DNA from: Streptomyces sp. NBC_01142
GTDB taxonomy: Bacteria; Actinomycetota; Actinomycetes; Streptomycetales; Streptomycetaceae
NCBI RefSeq assembly: GCF_026341125.1
Contig: NZ_JAPEOR010000005.1
Location: 62,001-126,000 of the forward strand
Direction of reading: 5' to 3'
DNA: 64,000 bases
A program made the translations under genes and the position numbers. Shown here in pieces: positions 7,255 to 15,475 of the stretch. The notes beneath the pieces are model-generated. The model did no database searches. It worked only from the letters and a program-made list of their open reading frames with translations, and was not told the DNA's origin. Positions within the stretch are counted from its first letter, which is position 1, and the number at the start of each line of letters is the position of its first letter.

Positions 7255-8268
7255 TCAGGTGCTGTCGTCCTGCCCGGCGGGCGGTTCAGTGGGGGGCAGT
7301 ACGGCGGCCGCGATGGCCAGGGCGGGGACGGGATCGGCGAGCATCGGCAGCGAACCGAGCAGGAACCCGCCTCCGATGAACAGCAGTTGGCGGGCTGGCG
7401 AGCCCGGCCAGGTGCGCCGGCCATAGAGCAGTCCGCCCGTCAGGCTACCGACGGCGAGCGCGGCAGGGATCAGCGTCACCAAGTAGCCGGCGTGGTGGCG
7501 TTCCGCCGCCGCGAGGGCCACCACGTTCAAGGCCCCCAGGGTGATGCCCGCTCCGAACAGGGCGGCGGCCAGGGCGCGCAGGCCAGGGACCCGGATCGGT
7601 CCGATCCAGTGTGTGCGGGTGGGGACCGGCTGCCAGGTGCGGGTGGGTGGGGCGGTGAGGAACAGCGCGGCGCCCACCCCTCCGATCACGGCGGTGGCGG
7701 TGAGCACGAGGGCGGTGCCGTTCACGGCGTCGAGTCCGAGGACGAGGAGCGGCCCGCCGATGAATACGAGCTCCTGGGCGCAGGCATCGAGAGCGAGCGC
7801 GGCGCGGCGGTGCTGCGGGTTGTCGACGACGTGCGGCCACAGGACGCGGAGCGCGGCTTCCAGCGGCGGCGTGCACAGGCCTGCGGCCGCCGCGACGACT
7901 GCGGCGGGGGCTTGGTGGTCGGCCGGGTGGAGGAAGGCCAGGACCAGGAAGGCCGCGGTGGAGGCGAGGGAGGTGAGTCCGATGGCGAGGCGGTGGCCGT
8001 GCCGGTCCAGCAGGCGTCCCCACAGCGGCTGCCCGATCGCAGCGGCCAGTCCATACACGGCGGCGAGGACTCCGGCGAAGCTCAGCGTGCCGCCGTCGGC
8101 GCGGACGGCGATCAGGATCGCCAACGGGGCCATGGCGACGGGGAGGTGGCCTATGACCGCGCCCGCCAGGAGGCGGGTGACGTACGGGGTGGCCAGGACG
8201 TCGCGGTAGCGGGAGGCCGCGCGGACAGCGGATCTGCGCGGACGGTGCAGGAGGGGGCTGGTGGTCAT
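7255..8268 (-). CDS. MFS transporter, C-terminally short
   Basis: A 337-residue membrane protein with MFS features: GAVIGHLPVAMAPLAIL in helix 1-2, the loop motif GQPLWGRLLDRHGHRLAI, and the segment PPLEAALRVLWPHV. About ten hydrophobic helices are visible. The protein then ends in PPTEPPAGQDDST where helices 11 and 12 are expected, so it is some 60 residues short of a typical 12-helix MFS protein. At the same place a plus-strand small-protein remnant starts (ATG 7206), so the 3' end may have been lost by recombination. The start ATG 8268 has AAGGA 10 bases upstream; the longer frame adds a non-hydrophobic stretch. Function, if any, is unknown. Confidence 0.72.
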   Translation of the reverse strand: MTTSPLLHRPRRSAVRAASRYRDVLATPYVTRLLAGAVIGHLPVAMAPLAILIAVRADGGTLSFAGVLAAVYGLAAAIGQPLWGRLLDRHGHRLAIGLTSLASTAAFLVLAFLHPADHQAPAAVVAAAAGLCTPPLEAALRVLWPHVVDNPQHRRAALALDACAQELVFIGGPLLVLGLDAVNGTALVLTATAVIGGVGAALFLTAPPTRTWQPVPTRTHWIGPIRVPGLRALAAALFGAGITLGALNVVALAAAERHHAGYLVTLIPAALAVGSLTGGLLYGRRTWPGSPARQLLFIGGGFLLGSLPMLADPVPALAIAAAVLPPTEPPAGQDDST

Positions 8269-8329
8269 GGGCGAGCGGTCCTTGGTGTCGTACGCCGGGG
8301 AGGGTGCGCGGCGGCCGCGCGGGAGGAGG

Positions 8330-8359
8330 GGCCGGCCCATCCCGGGGGACGGGCCGGCC
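8330..8359 (-). terminator. Hairpin downstream of the transfer operon end
   Basis: Inverted repeat with 9-bp arms (8330-8338 and 8351-8359) and a partly self-complementary loop, located past the stop of the cell-wall hydrolase gene at 8512. It may mark the 3' end of the long minus-strand transfer operon. Confidence 0.4.
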
Positions 8360-8511
8360 TGCGTGGAGGACTCCTCGTGGACCGGGCGGCGCCCGGCGAC
8401 CGGGATCGGTCCCGACCAGGGCCTGCGCCCAACTGGACGGGAGCGTGGGGGCAGGCCCTGCGGCGAGGGCGGCGCAGATGCCTACGATGAGTCCTCATCA
8501 GGGGCCGGCGA

Positions 8512-9714
8512 CTATCCGGCCTTGGGGAAGACCGGCGGGGTCCAGCCGATGTACTTCGCGCCCCACTTGGTTTCGAACAACTCGGCGTCGACGACGTCGA
8601 TGTAACCCGGCCTCAAGATGTCGTTCGAGGCGACCTTGCCGCCTCCGAGGTAGACGGCGATGTGCCCGGCCCGGTGGCCTGTGTCCCAATACATCAGGGC
8701 CCCCGCGGGGGGATGGCGGTCGCCGTCGTGCTGCATGGACTTCGGGACGACTTGGTAGTGGTCGATGGCGTAGTTGACGCCGGAGAACTGCCAGCCGTAG
8801 ACGATCGCGGTGAAGGCCAGGCAGCGCTGGTACCAGTCGGCGGAGGAGCCCGGCCCGGAGTGCTTCTTGGCCCAGGCGATGGCCTCATCCACCGAGCGCG
8901 GGTTCTTCAACTCCCAGGTCTGCTTGCCGTCGGTGAACTTGCCGCCGGCGCTGCCGCCCGTGCCGCCGCCGGTGCCCGGCTTCGCCACGCCGCACCCGTT
9001 GTTCTCGCTGGTGACCGGCGTGCTGTCGCCGCCGGCGCTGCTGGAGTCGCCGGAGCCGGTGGTGGAGCCGCCGCGCTCGAGGTTGATGTCGGCGTCCTTG
9101 GCGAGCTTGCGCATCGCCGTCTCGTGCCCGGCGTACAGCTCGGGGTGGGCGGAGTTCTGGACCTTCTGGGCGGCCGTGCCGAGGGGGAGCTTGTCCCAGC
9201 CTTTGACGTCGACGAGGCCGCCGTTCGTGCCGCGGCCGAGGAAGAACGATTCGGCGGAGTAGCTCGGCGTCATGATCTGCTGCTTGGTGCCCCAGTCCAT
9301 GGAGGGCCGCTGCTGGAAGAGCCCCACCGAGTCGCGGTCACCGTGATCCAGGTTCTGCATCGTGCTCTCCTGCATCGCGGTCATGAGCGCGATGAGGGTG
9401 GCGCGGCCGGGCAGCTTGGCCTTCTTGGCCGCCTTGTCGATCTCCTTGGCGTACTCGACCTGCTGGTCGTGCAGGGTGCCGGAGGCCTGGCTGCCGGCGC
9501 CGTCGGCGTCCGAGACGGCGGAGGCGTCTGCTGTGCCGGGCCCGGTGTCCTCGCAGTCGGAGGCGCTCGCCTTCCCGGCGGGGAAGAACATGCCGAGCAG
9601 GAGCAGCCCGACGAAGAAGACGACCAGGGCGATGGCGCCGAACTTGAGCTGCGCGCCCTTCTTGACGACTCCGGTGGCCTTGAGGGCGCCGCGCATGAGA
9701 TCCCGCTCGTCCAC
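8512..9714 (-). CDS. Conjugation cell-wall hydrolase, NlpC/P60-type (TcpG/VirB1-like role)
   Basis: A 400-residue protein expected to cut peptidoglycan for the transfer channel. One N-terminal membrane anchor (about 24-46, FGAIALVVFFVGLLLLGMFF) is followed by a lysozyme-like region (about 95-175). That region has ALIALMTAMQESTMQNLDHG, then DSVGLFQQRPSMDWG, which is the Glu/GLFQQRP pattern of actinobacterial muralytic domains. A Ser/Gly-rich linker follows. The C-terminal papain-like domain has RCLAFTAIVYG (likely nucleophile Cys) and HRAGHIAVYLGGGKVASND (likely His). GTG 9714 has GGAGGAG 4 bases upstream, overlapping the end of the previous gene, so the two are tightly coupled. It is the last gene of the transfer operon. 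The two-enzyme layout matches TcpG-type hydrolases of Gram-positive conjugative plasmids. Confidence 0.82.
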   Translation of the reverse strand: MDERDLMRGALKATGVVKKGAQLKFGAIALVVFFVGLLLLGMFFPAGKASASDCEDTGPGTADASAVSDADGAGSQASGTLHDQQVEYAKEIDKAAKKAKLPGRATLIALMTAMQESTMQNLDHGDRDSVGLFQQRPSMDWGTKQQIMTPSYSAESFFLGRGTNGGLVDVKGWDKLPLGTAAQKVQNSAHPELYAGHETAMRKLAKDADINLERGGSTTGSGDSSSAGGDSTPVTSENNGCGVAKPGTGGGTGGSAGGKFTDGKQTWELKNPRSVDEAIAWAKKHSGPGSSADWYQRCLAFTAIVYGWQFSGVNYAIDHYQVVPKSMQHDGDRHPPAGALMYWDTGHRAGHIAVYLGGGKVASNDILRPGYIDVVDAELFETKWGAKYIGWTPPVFPKAG

Positions 9715-9716
9715 GG

Positions 9717-10541
9717 CTACTCCTCCAGCCCGAGGACGCGGGTGACCATCCAGCGGGAGGCGGCGTCGGCGCGCGCGACCTCGATGGTCAGGTGGCGGGT
9801 GTAGCTGTAGGGGTCGGTGGCCTTGACGTCGAGGGTCACGTCAGCCTGCAGGTAGACGCGGACCGAGGTGTCCGGTGCGGGCCGGTCCTTCGCGCTGGGC
9901 CGCCCGACGTCGACCTTGGTGGGCTTGGCCTCGGTGGCCTGCGCGGCGACCAGCTGGTTGAAGTCGCGGTCGTCGTGCTTGGTGAGGTTCTCCACGAGGG
10001 GGGTGGAGGCGTACGGGGCGGCACGCTGCACGGCCGCCTTGTGGCTGCCGTCCTGGACCGGGCGGCGTTCGGTGTAGGCGGTGACGAATGCCCTGGCGAC
10101 GGCCTCGGGGTTGTCGGCCACCGTGGGCGCGCTCGCCGTGGGCGTGGGCGAGGCGCTGGACGGCGCTTCGGGCGCCACCACGGTCGGAGTCGCCTTGGGC
10201 TTCGCGGTGTCGGCGCCGTGGTGGTCGGGCCACAGCCAGGCAGCGCCTGCAACAGCCGCCGCCACGATCAGGGCGATGACCGGGATGACCGCCGGCGTGG
10301 GGGTCTTCTTGCGTTCCTCGCGGATCCACTCGGTGCGCTCGTCACGGCGGGCCGAGCGCCACCGGCGCTTTGCCTTGCGGCGCTTGCGGCCGCGCAACTC
10401 GTCGATCTCGGGCGGGAGTTCCTCCCGGGCCAGCAGCTCGCGCCACTCGGCGGCGCTCTGCGGCACCGGCGCCCGCCCGGACTTCCTGCGGGACGTGGCG
10501 GAGTCGGTGTCAGGGGTGCGGGGGTCCTTCTCGTGCGTCAC
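9717..10541 (-). CDS. VirB8/TcpC-like single-pass conjugation protein
   Basis: 274 residues: a charged cytoplasmic N-terminus with a Lys/Arg-rich stretch (RGRKRRKAKRRWRSARRDER), one transmembrane helix (about 86-103, AVIPVIALIVAAAVAGAAWL), a Pro/Thr/Ser linker, and an exported domain of about 130 residues. The exported domain contains EAVARAFVTAYTERRPVQDG and ends with a SRWMVTRVLGLEE strand. This layout is that of NTF2-like VirB8/TcpC-type scaffold proteins; no motif makes it certain. GTG 10541 has GGAGCC upstream. It is coupled to the hydrolase gene downstream (3 bp apart). The hairpin at 10600-10630 separates it from the VirB6-like gene. Confidence 0.65.
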   Translation of the reverse strand: MTHEKDPRTPDTDSATSRRKSGRAPVPQSAAEWRELLAREELPPEIDELRGRKRRKAKRRWRSARRDERTEWIREERKKTPTPAVIPVIALIVAAAVAGAAWLWPDHHGADTAKPKATPTVVAPEAPSSASPTPTASAPTVADNPEAVARAFVTAYTERRPVQDGSHKAAVQRAAPYASTPLVENLTKHDDRDFNQLVAAQATEAKPTKVDVGRPSAKDRPAPDTSVRVYLQADVTLDVKATDPYSYTRHLTIEVARADAASRWMVTRVLGLEE

Positions 10542-10599
10542 AACGGGCTCCGTACGGGCGGCGCATAGGGGTATGCGGGCATGGCGAGATGGCCCCGGG

Positions 10600-10630
10600 G
10601 CGGTCCGGCCGCCTGTTGCGGCCGGACCGC
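10600..10630 (-). terminator. Intra-operon hairpin (attenuator or terminator)
   Basis: A perfect 13-bp repeat (10600-10612 and 10618-10630, 5-nt loop) between the VirB6-like and VirB8-like genes. It could lower expression of the two distal genes. Confidence 0.6.
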
Positions 10631-10683
10631 CGGGGATCTCGTGCGGGTGGAAGGGGTGGGCGGGCGCCCGGGGTCAGGCGGGC

Positions 10684-12705
10684 TCAGGAACTCCCGCGCG
10701 GGCGAGGCGGTCCGTTACGGGTTCCGCTGGCCGGCAGGGCGCCGCTGCCCGGCGGGCGGCCGGGCGTACGCGGCGGCCGCGGGGTGGCCGGCGGCGGATA
10801 GGTGCGGAACCTGGCGCCGGTCGGGTTGGCCGGCCGGTTGATGACGGTGCCCTGGATGGTGGTGGGCCTGTGGGACGGGTTGGCCGGCGGGACTCCGGTA
10901 CGCCGGGGCGCGCCGGGCCGCACGGTGTAGCCGCCCGCGGTCGTGCCTCCCGGCCCAGTGCGTCCGGGGCCGCTGGGCCGGCGCGGTCCGGGGCGGGGTC
11001 CGGTACCGGGGCGGGTGCGCCGTCCGCTGGGCGCGCCGGGACCAGTGCCGGCGGGACCGGTGGGTCCTGACGGTGCGCCGGGGAGGCCGGGGCCACCCGG
11101 TCCGGGCCGGTGCGCGGTGGGCGGGTAGCTCGGCGGCGGCGGGATCGTGCGGCTGGGACGGCTGCGGACATCGCCGGTGTTGGACGATCCGCTGCCGGAG
11201 TCGTCGCCGCTGCCGCCGCGTCCGCCGCCGCGGCTGTCGGGGGTGGGGTGACGGTCCATGTCGCCGAAGCGGCCCCGCCTCCGGCCGCCGCCGACTGCGT
11301 TGCGCAGGCGGCGGGCGGAGCGCATCCGGCCGAGAGTGGAGAGCACACCGCGGCCGGCCATCTGGGCGCCGCCGGCGCCGACGATGCCGTCGAGGCGGCC
11401 CTTGACCTTGAACGCCATGGCGGCGGCGCAGATGTTGAGGGCGCTGACCATGAGCCAGCCGTAGGTCGGCAGCAGCGACATCATCGCGACGCAGACCACC
11501 ATGACCGAGCCGAGGAGCATGGTCGCGGTGAACGAGACCATCACCAGACCGATGAGCATTTCAAACCATTGCACCCCCCACTGCCTCGGTTTTCCTGGAA
11601 TGCACCAGAGGGTGGCGAATGCGACGCCGCAGACCAGCAGCATCAACGCGCCGATGAGACTGGCCAAAGTCGTGAAGGCCAAGGTCAGGGCGAGGGCGCA
11701 GAAGATGACGCAGCTGATGATGCCGGCGATGAGGACACCGATCCGGCCGCCGGGGGTGTGTCCCTGGCGCCACTGGACGGCTTCACTGCCGACGGTCTCG
11801 TCGTTGAGGGTGGAGGAGAGGTAGTCCTCACGCGCGTCCATGTCGGTGCCGAGCTTGACGACCTCGTTGCCCCACCTCTGGCATGCCTTGACGGACCCAA
11901 GATCCGCTATGCACCAGGGCGTTGCCACATATGTGCGCCACACCGCGTCGCCGGCCCGGCGGACCGTGTTGTCCTTCTCGTTGTCCGACCACTTCGGGGT
12001 GGGTGTCTTGAACGGCATCGCCGCGTCGTCGTTGCCGGACAGACCGGCGCCGATCGTGGTCATGGCGACCGAGGCGCCCAACTGCCGTCCGTTGTCGACG
12101 CCCTTGACCCAGGTGGCGGGAGCGACAAGGAAGGTGGTGGCGATCGCCGCGCTCGCAGCGACCCAGGCGAGCTGCCCGAGCGGGGAGGACTCCGACTTCT
12201 TGGCCCAGGCGACGAAGGCGCCGACCGCGACGGCGGTCGGCAGGAACGTCGTCATCATCGGGCCGGCCGCGGCGCCGATCGCCTTGGAGATGGCGCCCTC
12301 GACCTCCGGGAGGCTGACCACGTTGAAGCACCAGCCGACCACCACCACGGCGGCCCGGCCCACCAGGGTGAGGACCTGCATCAGCATGTTCCCGAACCCG
12401 TGCAGCCAGCCGTCGATCAAGTCGCCGCCGGTCAGGTCGTCCGAGAGCTGCTTGTCGAGCTGGTACACCTCGGGGCTGTAGGACTCGAACAGCGTTCCCT
12501 GGCCCGGGGGTTTGAAGGGAGACGGCATCATGTCGCCGATGCCGCCCGGCTTGTAGTCGTCGGTGCCGTCGGCGGCCGCGGCCGGTGCGAGGACGCCGAG
12601 GGTGGCCAGGATGCCGGCCGTGGGGATCATCAGGGTGCGCAGCCGCGGCAGGGCGAGCCAGATCCGGATCGCCGCGTAGCGGAATCGTTTCAGCAGTTGC
12701 TTCAT
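10684..12705 (-). CDS. VirB6/TcpH/TrbL-like polytopic conjugation protein
   Basis: 673 residues. An amphipathic basic N-terminus precedes a hydrophobic segment (LMIPTAGILATLGVLAPAAA, perhaps a signal). There are then at least seven transmembrane helices, for example ALTLAFTTLASLIGALMLLV and MVVCVAMMSLLPTYGWLMVS. Between them is an extracytoplasmic loop with conserved Cys pairs (PWCIADLGSVKACQRW). The last about 200 residues are a Gly/Pro/Arg-rich disordered tail. This is the usual plan of VirB6-type channel proteins of actinobacterial transfer systems. ATG 12705 has TGGAGC upstream and overlaps the stop of a 58-codon ORF (ATGA). The gene lies directly downstream of virB4, as tcpH does relative to tcpF. 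Confidence 0.78.
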   Translation of the reverse strand: MKQLLKRFRYAAIRIWLALPRLRTLMIPTAGILATLGVLAPAAAADGTDDYKPGGIGDMMPSPFKPPGQGTLFESYSPEVYQLDKQLSDDLTGGDLIDGWLHGFGNMLMQVLTLVGRAAVVVVGWCFNVVSLPEVEGAISKAIGAAAGPMMTTFLPTAVAVGAFVAWAKKSESSPLGQLAWVAASAAIATTFLVAPATWVKGVDNGRQLGASVAMTTIGAGLSGNDDAAMPFKTPTPKWSDNEKDNTVRRAGDAVWRTYVATPWCIADLGSVKACQRWGNEVVKLGTDMDAREDYLSSTLNDETVGSEAVQWRQGHTPGGRIGVLIAGIISCVIFCALALTLAFTTLASLIGALMLLVCGVAFATLWCIPGKPRQWGVQWFEMLIGLVMVSFTATMLLGSVMVVCVAMMSLLPTYGWLMVSALNICAAAMAFKVKGRLDGIVGAGGAQMAGRGVLSTLGRMRSARRLRNAVGGGRRRGRFGDMDRHPTPDSRGGGRGGSGDDSGSGSSNTGDVRSRPSRTIPPPPSYPPTAHRPGPGGPGLPGAPSGPTGPAGTGPGAPSGRRTRPGTGPRPGPRRPSGPGRTGPGGTTAGGYTVRPGAPRRTGVPPANPSHRPTTIQGTVINRPANPTGARFRTYPPPATPRPPRTPGRPPGSGALPASGTRNGPPRPRGSS

Positions 12706-12878
12706 GCCATCGGCTCCAGACCGTCGGCCACCGGGTCTGGGGTGGCGCCGGCGCCCGGGGCGCCGGTGGCCGCGCAGGCCGCGACCGTGGCGGTCAGGTT
12801 GCGCTGTCGTGAGGTCACGGCGGGCTGCCTCCTTGGTTCGCAGGCGGCGTCGGCCGGCCCGCTCCGGGTGGGGGTCAT
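12702..12878 (-). CDS. Tiny coupled ORF between virB4 and virB6-like genes
   Basis: A 58-codon frame whose ATG (12878) overlaps the virB4 stop (ATGA) and whose TGA (12704-12702) overlaps the start of the next gene (ATGA). A second possible start, GTG 12818 (38 residues, MTSRQRNLTATVAACAATGA), has an excellent AAGGAGG box 9 bases upstream. The product is Ala/Gly/Pro-rich with a short hydrophobic stretch (LTATVAACAATGAPGAGA) and no known domain. It may be a real small transfer protein or only a coupling relay. Confidence 0.5.
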   Translation of the reverse strand: MTPTRSGPADAACEPRRQPAVTSRQRNLTATVAACAATGAPGAGATPDPVADGLEPMA

Positions 12879-15475
12879 GCGGCTTCCGACCCTTCCTCCG
12901 GCGGGTTGTGGACAGAGTCCGCGGATTCGGCGCCGGTGAACTCGTCCTGGGGCATGGCGTCCTGGAGGGCGGTCTCGCGGTCCTCGGCCTGGTCCCTGGG
13001 GTTGGTGGACAGCGCGCGCAGCAGCTCGTAGGAGGGGGCGTCCCACTGCATGGTGGCCACCCGGTCACGCCGGTCCCTCACGATGCAGTGACCGTGGCGG
13101 ATGTCGCCGTGCGCGTCCTTGCCGACCCCGTGGATCAGGGCGCGGGTGCTGTCCGACACGGGCAGTCGCAGCAGTTCGGCCATCGCGTCCTGCTGACTGC
13201 GAGTGCTCTGCTCGAACGCACAAACCGTCGTAATTGCCTCCAGAACACCGTCCATGCCGAGCAGCGACTTCGGGTCCTGGGTGTCGATCGCCAGAGAGGT
13301 GTCGAGGGCCCTTCCCGTACGGGCGATGTAGTCGATGAAGCGCCGGCCGTCGTCGGTGCCCGTCAGGACGTGAACCTCCGGAATCGCCACGACTTTCGGG
13401 AGATTTCGCAGGTCAGCGCGGGCGGAGGTGTTCAACGCGTACGCGATCAGGCCGCGCATCAGCGCCAAGGAGACCCGCTCGGTCATCGTCATCTCCCCCG
13501 GGCGGGTGCCGGCCTGCGGCATCGTCAGGCCGGGCACCTGGACCAGCCACAGGCCCGGCTCGGGACGCAGCGGCGAGGCCCCGTCGTGCGGGTTTCCCAG
13601 CAGAGGCGCACCGAGCTGGGTCTGCGACAGTTCCGAGAGCGCCTCGCCGGCATCGATCGCGAGCGGGTCGCTGCTCGCCTGCAGGTACTCGATCACCCGC
13701 CAGGTCGCCGCGTCCTCGTGCTGGGCAACCGCGTTGCAGGCCCGCAGCAGGTGCGTCTCCACACCGGCGTCACGCATCCGCTCCGGCAGGATGATCAGAA
13801 GCTGGCTGACGACCTGGAGGGCGGCGTCGCCCTTGGGCAGGAGCCGGAAGACATCGGCCACGGCCGGGGTATCGACACCGCAGGTGACGTGGTGCGAGTC
13901 GAGGCCGAGGTACTCGCCGGCCTTCACCAGGCCGCCTTCGTCACCCTTGAAGCCCAGCATCAAACTGAACGCGCCCTTGAGGCCTGCGATCAGCGTCGCC
14001 AGCATCATGCTCGTGGTCTTGCCGCGCCCGGACCGGCCGACGAACGCTGTGGTCGTCGCGTCACCCCTCGCGCTGCCGGCGGTGATGTCGATACGGCAGA
14101 CGCCCGGGGTGGTGCCGGTGAGGAGGCCCGCGATCGGGCCTTCGTCGTCCCCGGCTTCCGAGCCGCCCCAGAACATGCTGGCGGCGAGCGCGTCGGTCGT
14201 ACGGATGTGGCCGAGGTCCAGCACGCGGAGCATGTCGCCGATCTGCGCCTCCAGCCACAGTTCCCGCTGTTCCTCGGAGGCGACCGTGACGTCGATGGAC
14301 AGGCCCGCGTAGTGGGCGGTGACCGCGTCGGTGCGGGCGCGGAGGTCGTCGAGGGACTCGGTGGAGGAGACGATGATCCGCGGGTGGTCCTCCAGCAGAG
14401 TCATGCCGTCGCGGCTCATCTGCCGGCGCAGGTCCTCCATCACCGCCTCGGTCTCCTCGGTCTCCGCGAAGGTTTCGCCGGCGGATCCTTCGGAGGCGCT
14501 GCGGCGCTGTTCCTTGGCGGACTGGCGCTGCTTGTCGACGGACTTGATCGCGGCGCCCTTCTGCCACACCGAGAACCGCACCGACGCCTCCGGGCAGACC
14601 AGCGCGTCGTCGCCGGTGACCGGGTGGGTGTAGCTGATCTCGCTGAGGCAGCGCAGCCATTCCTGTTCGCCGGGGGTGATGAGTTCCTCGGGGAAGGCGG
14701 GCATCGCCAGCACGCTGACCCAGGCGGCGGTCTCGCCGCGGGCGTCCATCATGCGTACGTGGTCCGCGTGCGGGATGGCCTTGGACTGGGTCAGGCGGAC
14801 CAGGGAGGCGCCGCTGATGGTGGGCAGGTGCGGCGGGGCAGGCTGCGGACGGAAGCTCTCCCGCGAGACGGCCCAGGCCAGCAGCTCCGCCGGAGCGATC
14901 CGCGCACGCCACGGGGTGGCCTCCAGGCGGCGCTCCATCCGCCGGGCCAGGCCGTCCAGGTGGGCGAGTTCGGTCTCGTCGAGACCGGTGTGGCCCACGC
15001 CGAGCGCGCCGGTGACGCCGTTCTTGACGGTGGCGTTCGCCGCGGAGTCGCGCTCGACGAGGCGTATGCCGAGCAGGATGTGCCGCTGCGGCAGGTCGAG
15101 GGTGTCCAGGCGCTGCGCCCACATCGCGGCGACCGCCTCGACATCCCCGGCGGTGAAAATCTGCCGTGCTTCCTCGCGGTAGTCCTCGCCGTCCAGGCGC
15201 GCCCAGATGACCTTGAGGTGGCAGTCGTAGCCCGGCAGGACCTTGGCGAGCGCCAGCGCGGCCGCGTCCTGCTCCATGTCCTGGCGGTCCTCGGGCATGA
15301 GGTCCGTGTTGGAGCTGCTCAGCGTGAACCAGGCCTCCGCGGCGACGTCGGTGACCACCAGGCCGTCGGCGATGGCCACCAACTGCGGTTCCTTCATGAG
15401 GCGTTCCGCGCCGAGGCCCAGGAGGCGGCCGAACTTGGACGCGGACTTCTTCGCCGCCTTCGTGGTGGTGCTCAT
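12875..15475 (-). CDS. VirB4/TcpF-like conjugation ATPase
   Basis: 866 residues. VirB4 proteins are cytoplasmic hexameric ATPases that power type IV secretion. The N-terminal half matches the structural VirB4 domain (ADGLVVTDVAAEAWFTL near the start). The ATPase core has Walker A AFVGRSGRGKTTSMML (about residues 478-490), a Walker B-type region with LPKVVAIPEVHVL and an Asp-Gly-Arg loop, and a FIDYIARTGRALDTSLAIDT motif typical of VirB4. ATG 15475 has GAAGGAG 8 bases upstream and overlaps the stop of the preceding P-loop gene. The last codons contain a fortuitous or conserved TTGTGGACAGAGTCCG match to the upstream element family. It is the central motor of the transfer operon. Confidence 0.88.
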   Translation of the reverse strand: MSTTTKAAKKSASKFGRLLGLGAERLMKEPQLVAIADGLVVTDVAAEAWFTLSSSNTDLMPEDRQDMEQDAAALALAKVLPGYDCHLKVIWARLDGEDYREEARQIFTAGDVEAVAAMWAQRLDTLDLPQRHILLGIRLVERDSAANATVKNGVTGALGVGHTGLDETELAHLDGLARRMERRLEATPWRARIAPAELLAWAVSRESFRPQPAPPHLPTISGASLVRLTQSKAIPHADHVRMMDARGETAAWVSVLAMPAFPEELITPGEQEWLRCLSEISYTHPVTGDDALVCPEASVRFSVWQKGAAIKSVDKQRQSAKEQRRSASEGSAGETFAETEETEAVMEDLRRQMSRDGMTLLEDHPRIIVSSTESLDDLRARTDAVTAHYAGLSIDVTVASEEQRELWLEAQIGDMLRVLDLGHIRTTDALAASMFWGGSEAGDDEGPIAGLLTGTTPGVCRIDITAGSARGDATTTAFVGRSGRGKTTSMMLATLIAGLKGAFSLMLGFKGDEGGLVKAGEYLGLDSHHVTCGVDTPAVADVFRLLPKGDAALQVVSQLLIILPERMRDAGVETHLLRACNAVAQHEDAATWRVIEYLQASSDPLAIDAGEALSELSQTQLGAPLLGNPHDGASPLRPEPGLWLVQVPGLTMPQAGTRPGEMTMTERVSLALMRGLIAYALNTSARADLRNLPKVVAIPEVHVLTGTDDGRRFIDYIARTGRALDTSLAIDTQDPKSLLGMDGVLEAITTVCAFEQSTRSQQDAMAELLRLPVSDSTRALIHGVGKDAHGDIRHGHCIVRDRRDRVATMQWDAPSYELLRALSTNPRDQAEDRETALQDAMPQDEFTGAESADSVHNPPEEGSEAA

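Noticed and set aside
6741..7424. Minus-strand 227-codon open frame in the spacer before the short MFS gene
   Set aside because: Low-complexity Arg/Pro/Ser translation, no ribosome binding site, and it overlaps the MFS coding end and a strong hairpin.
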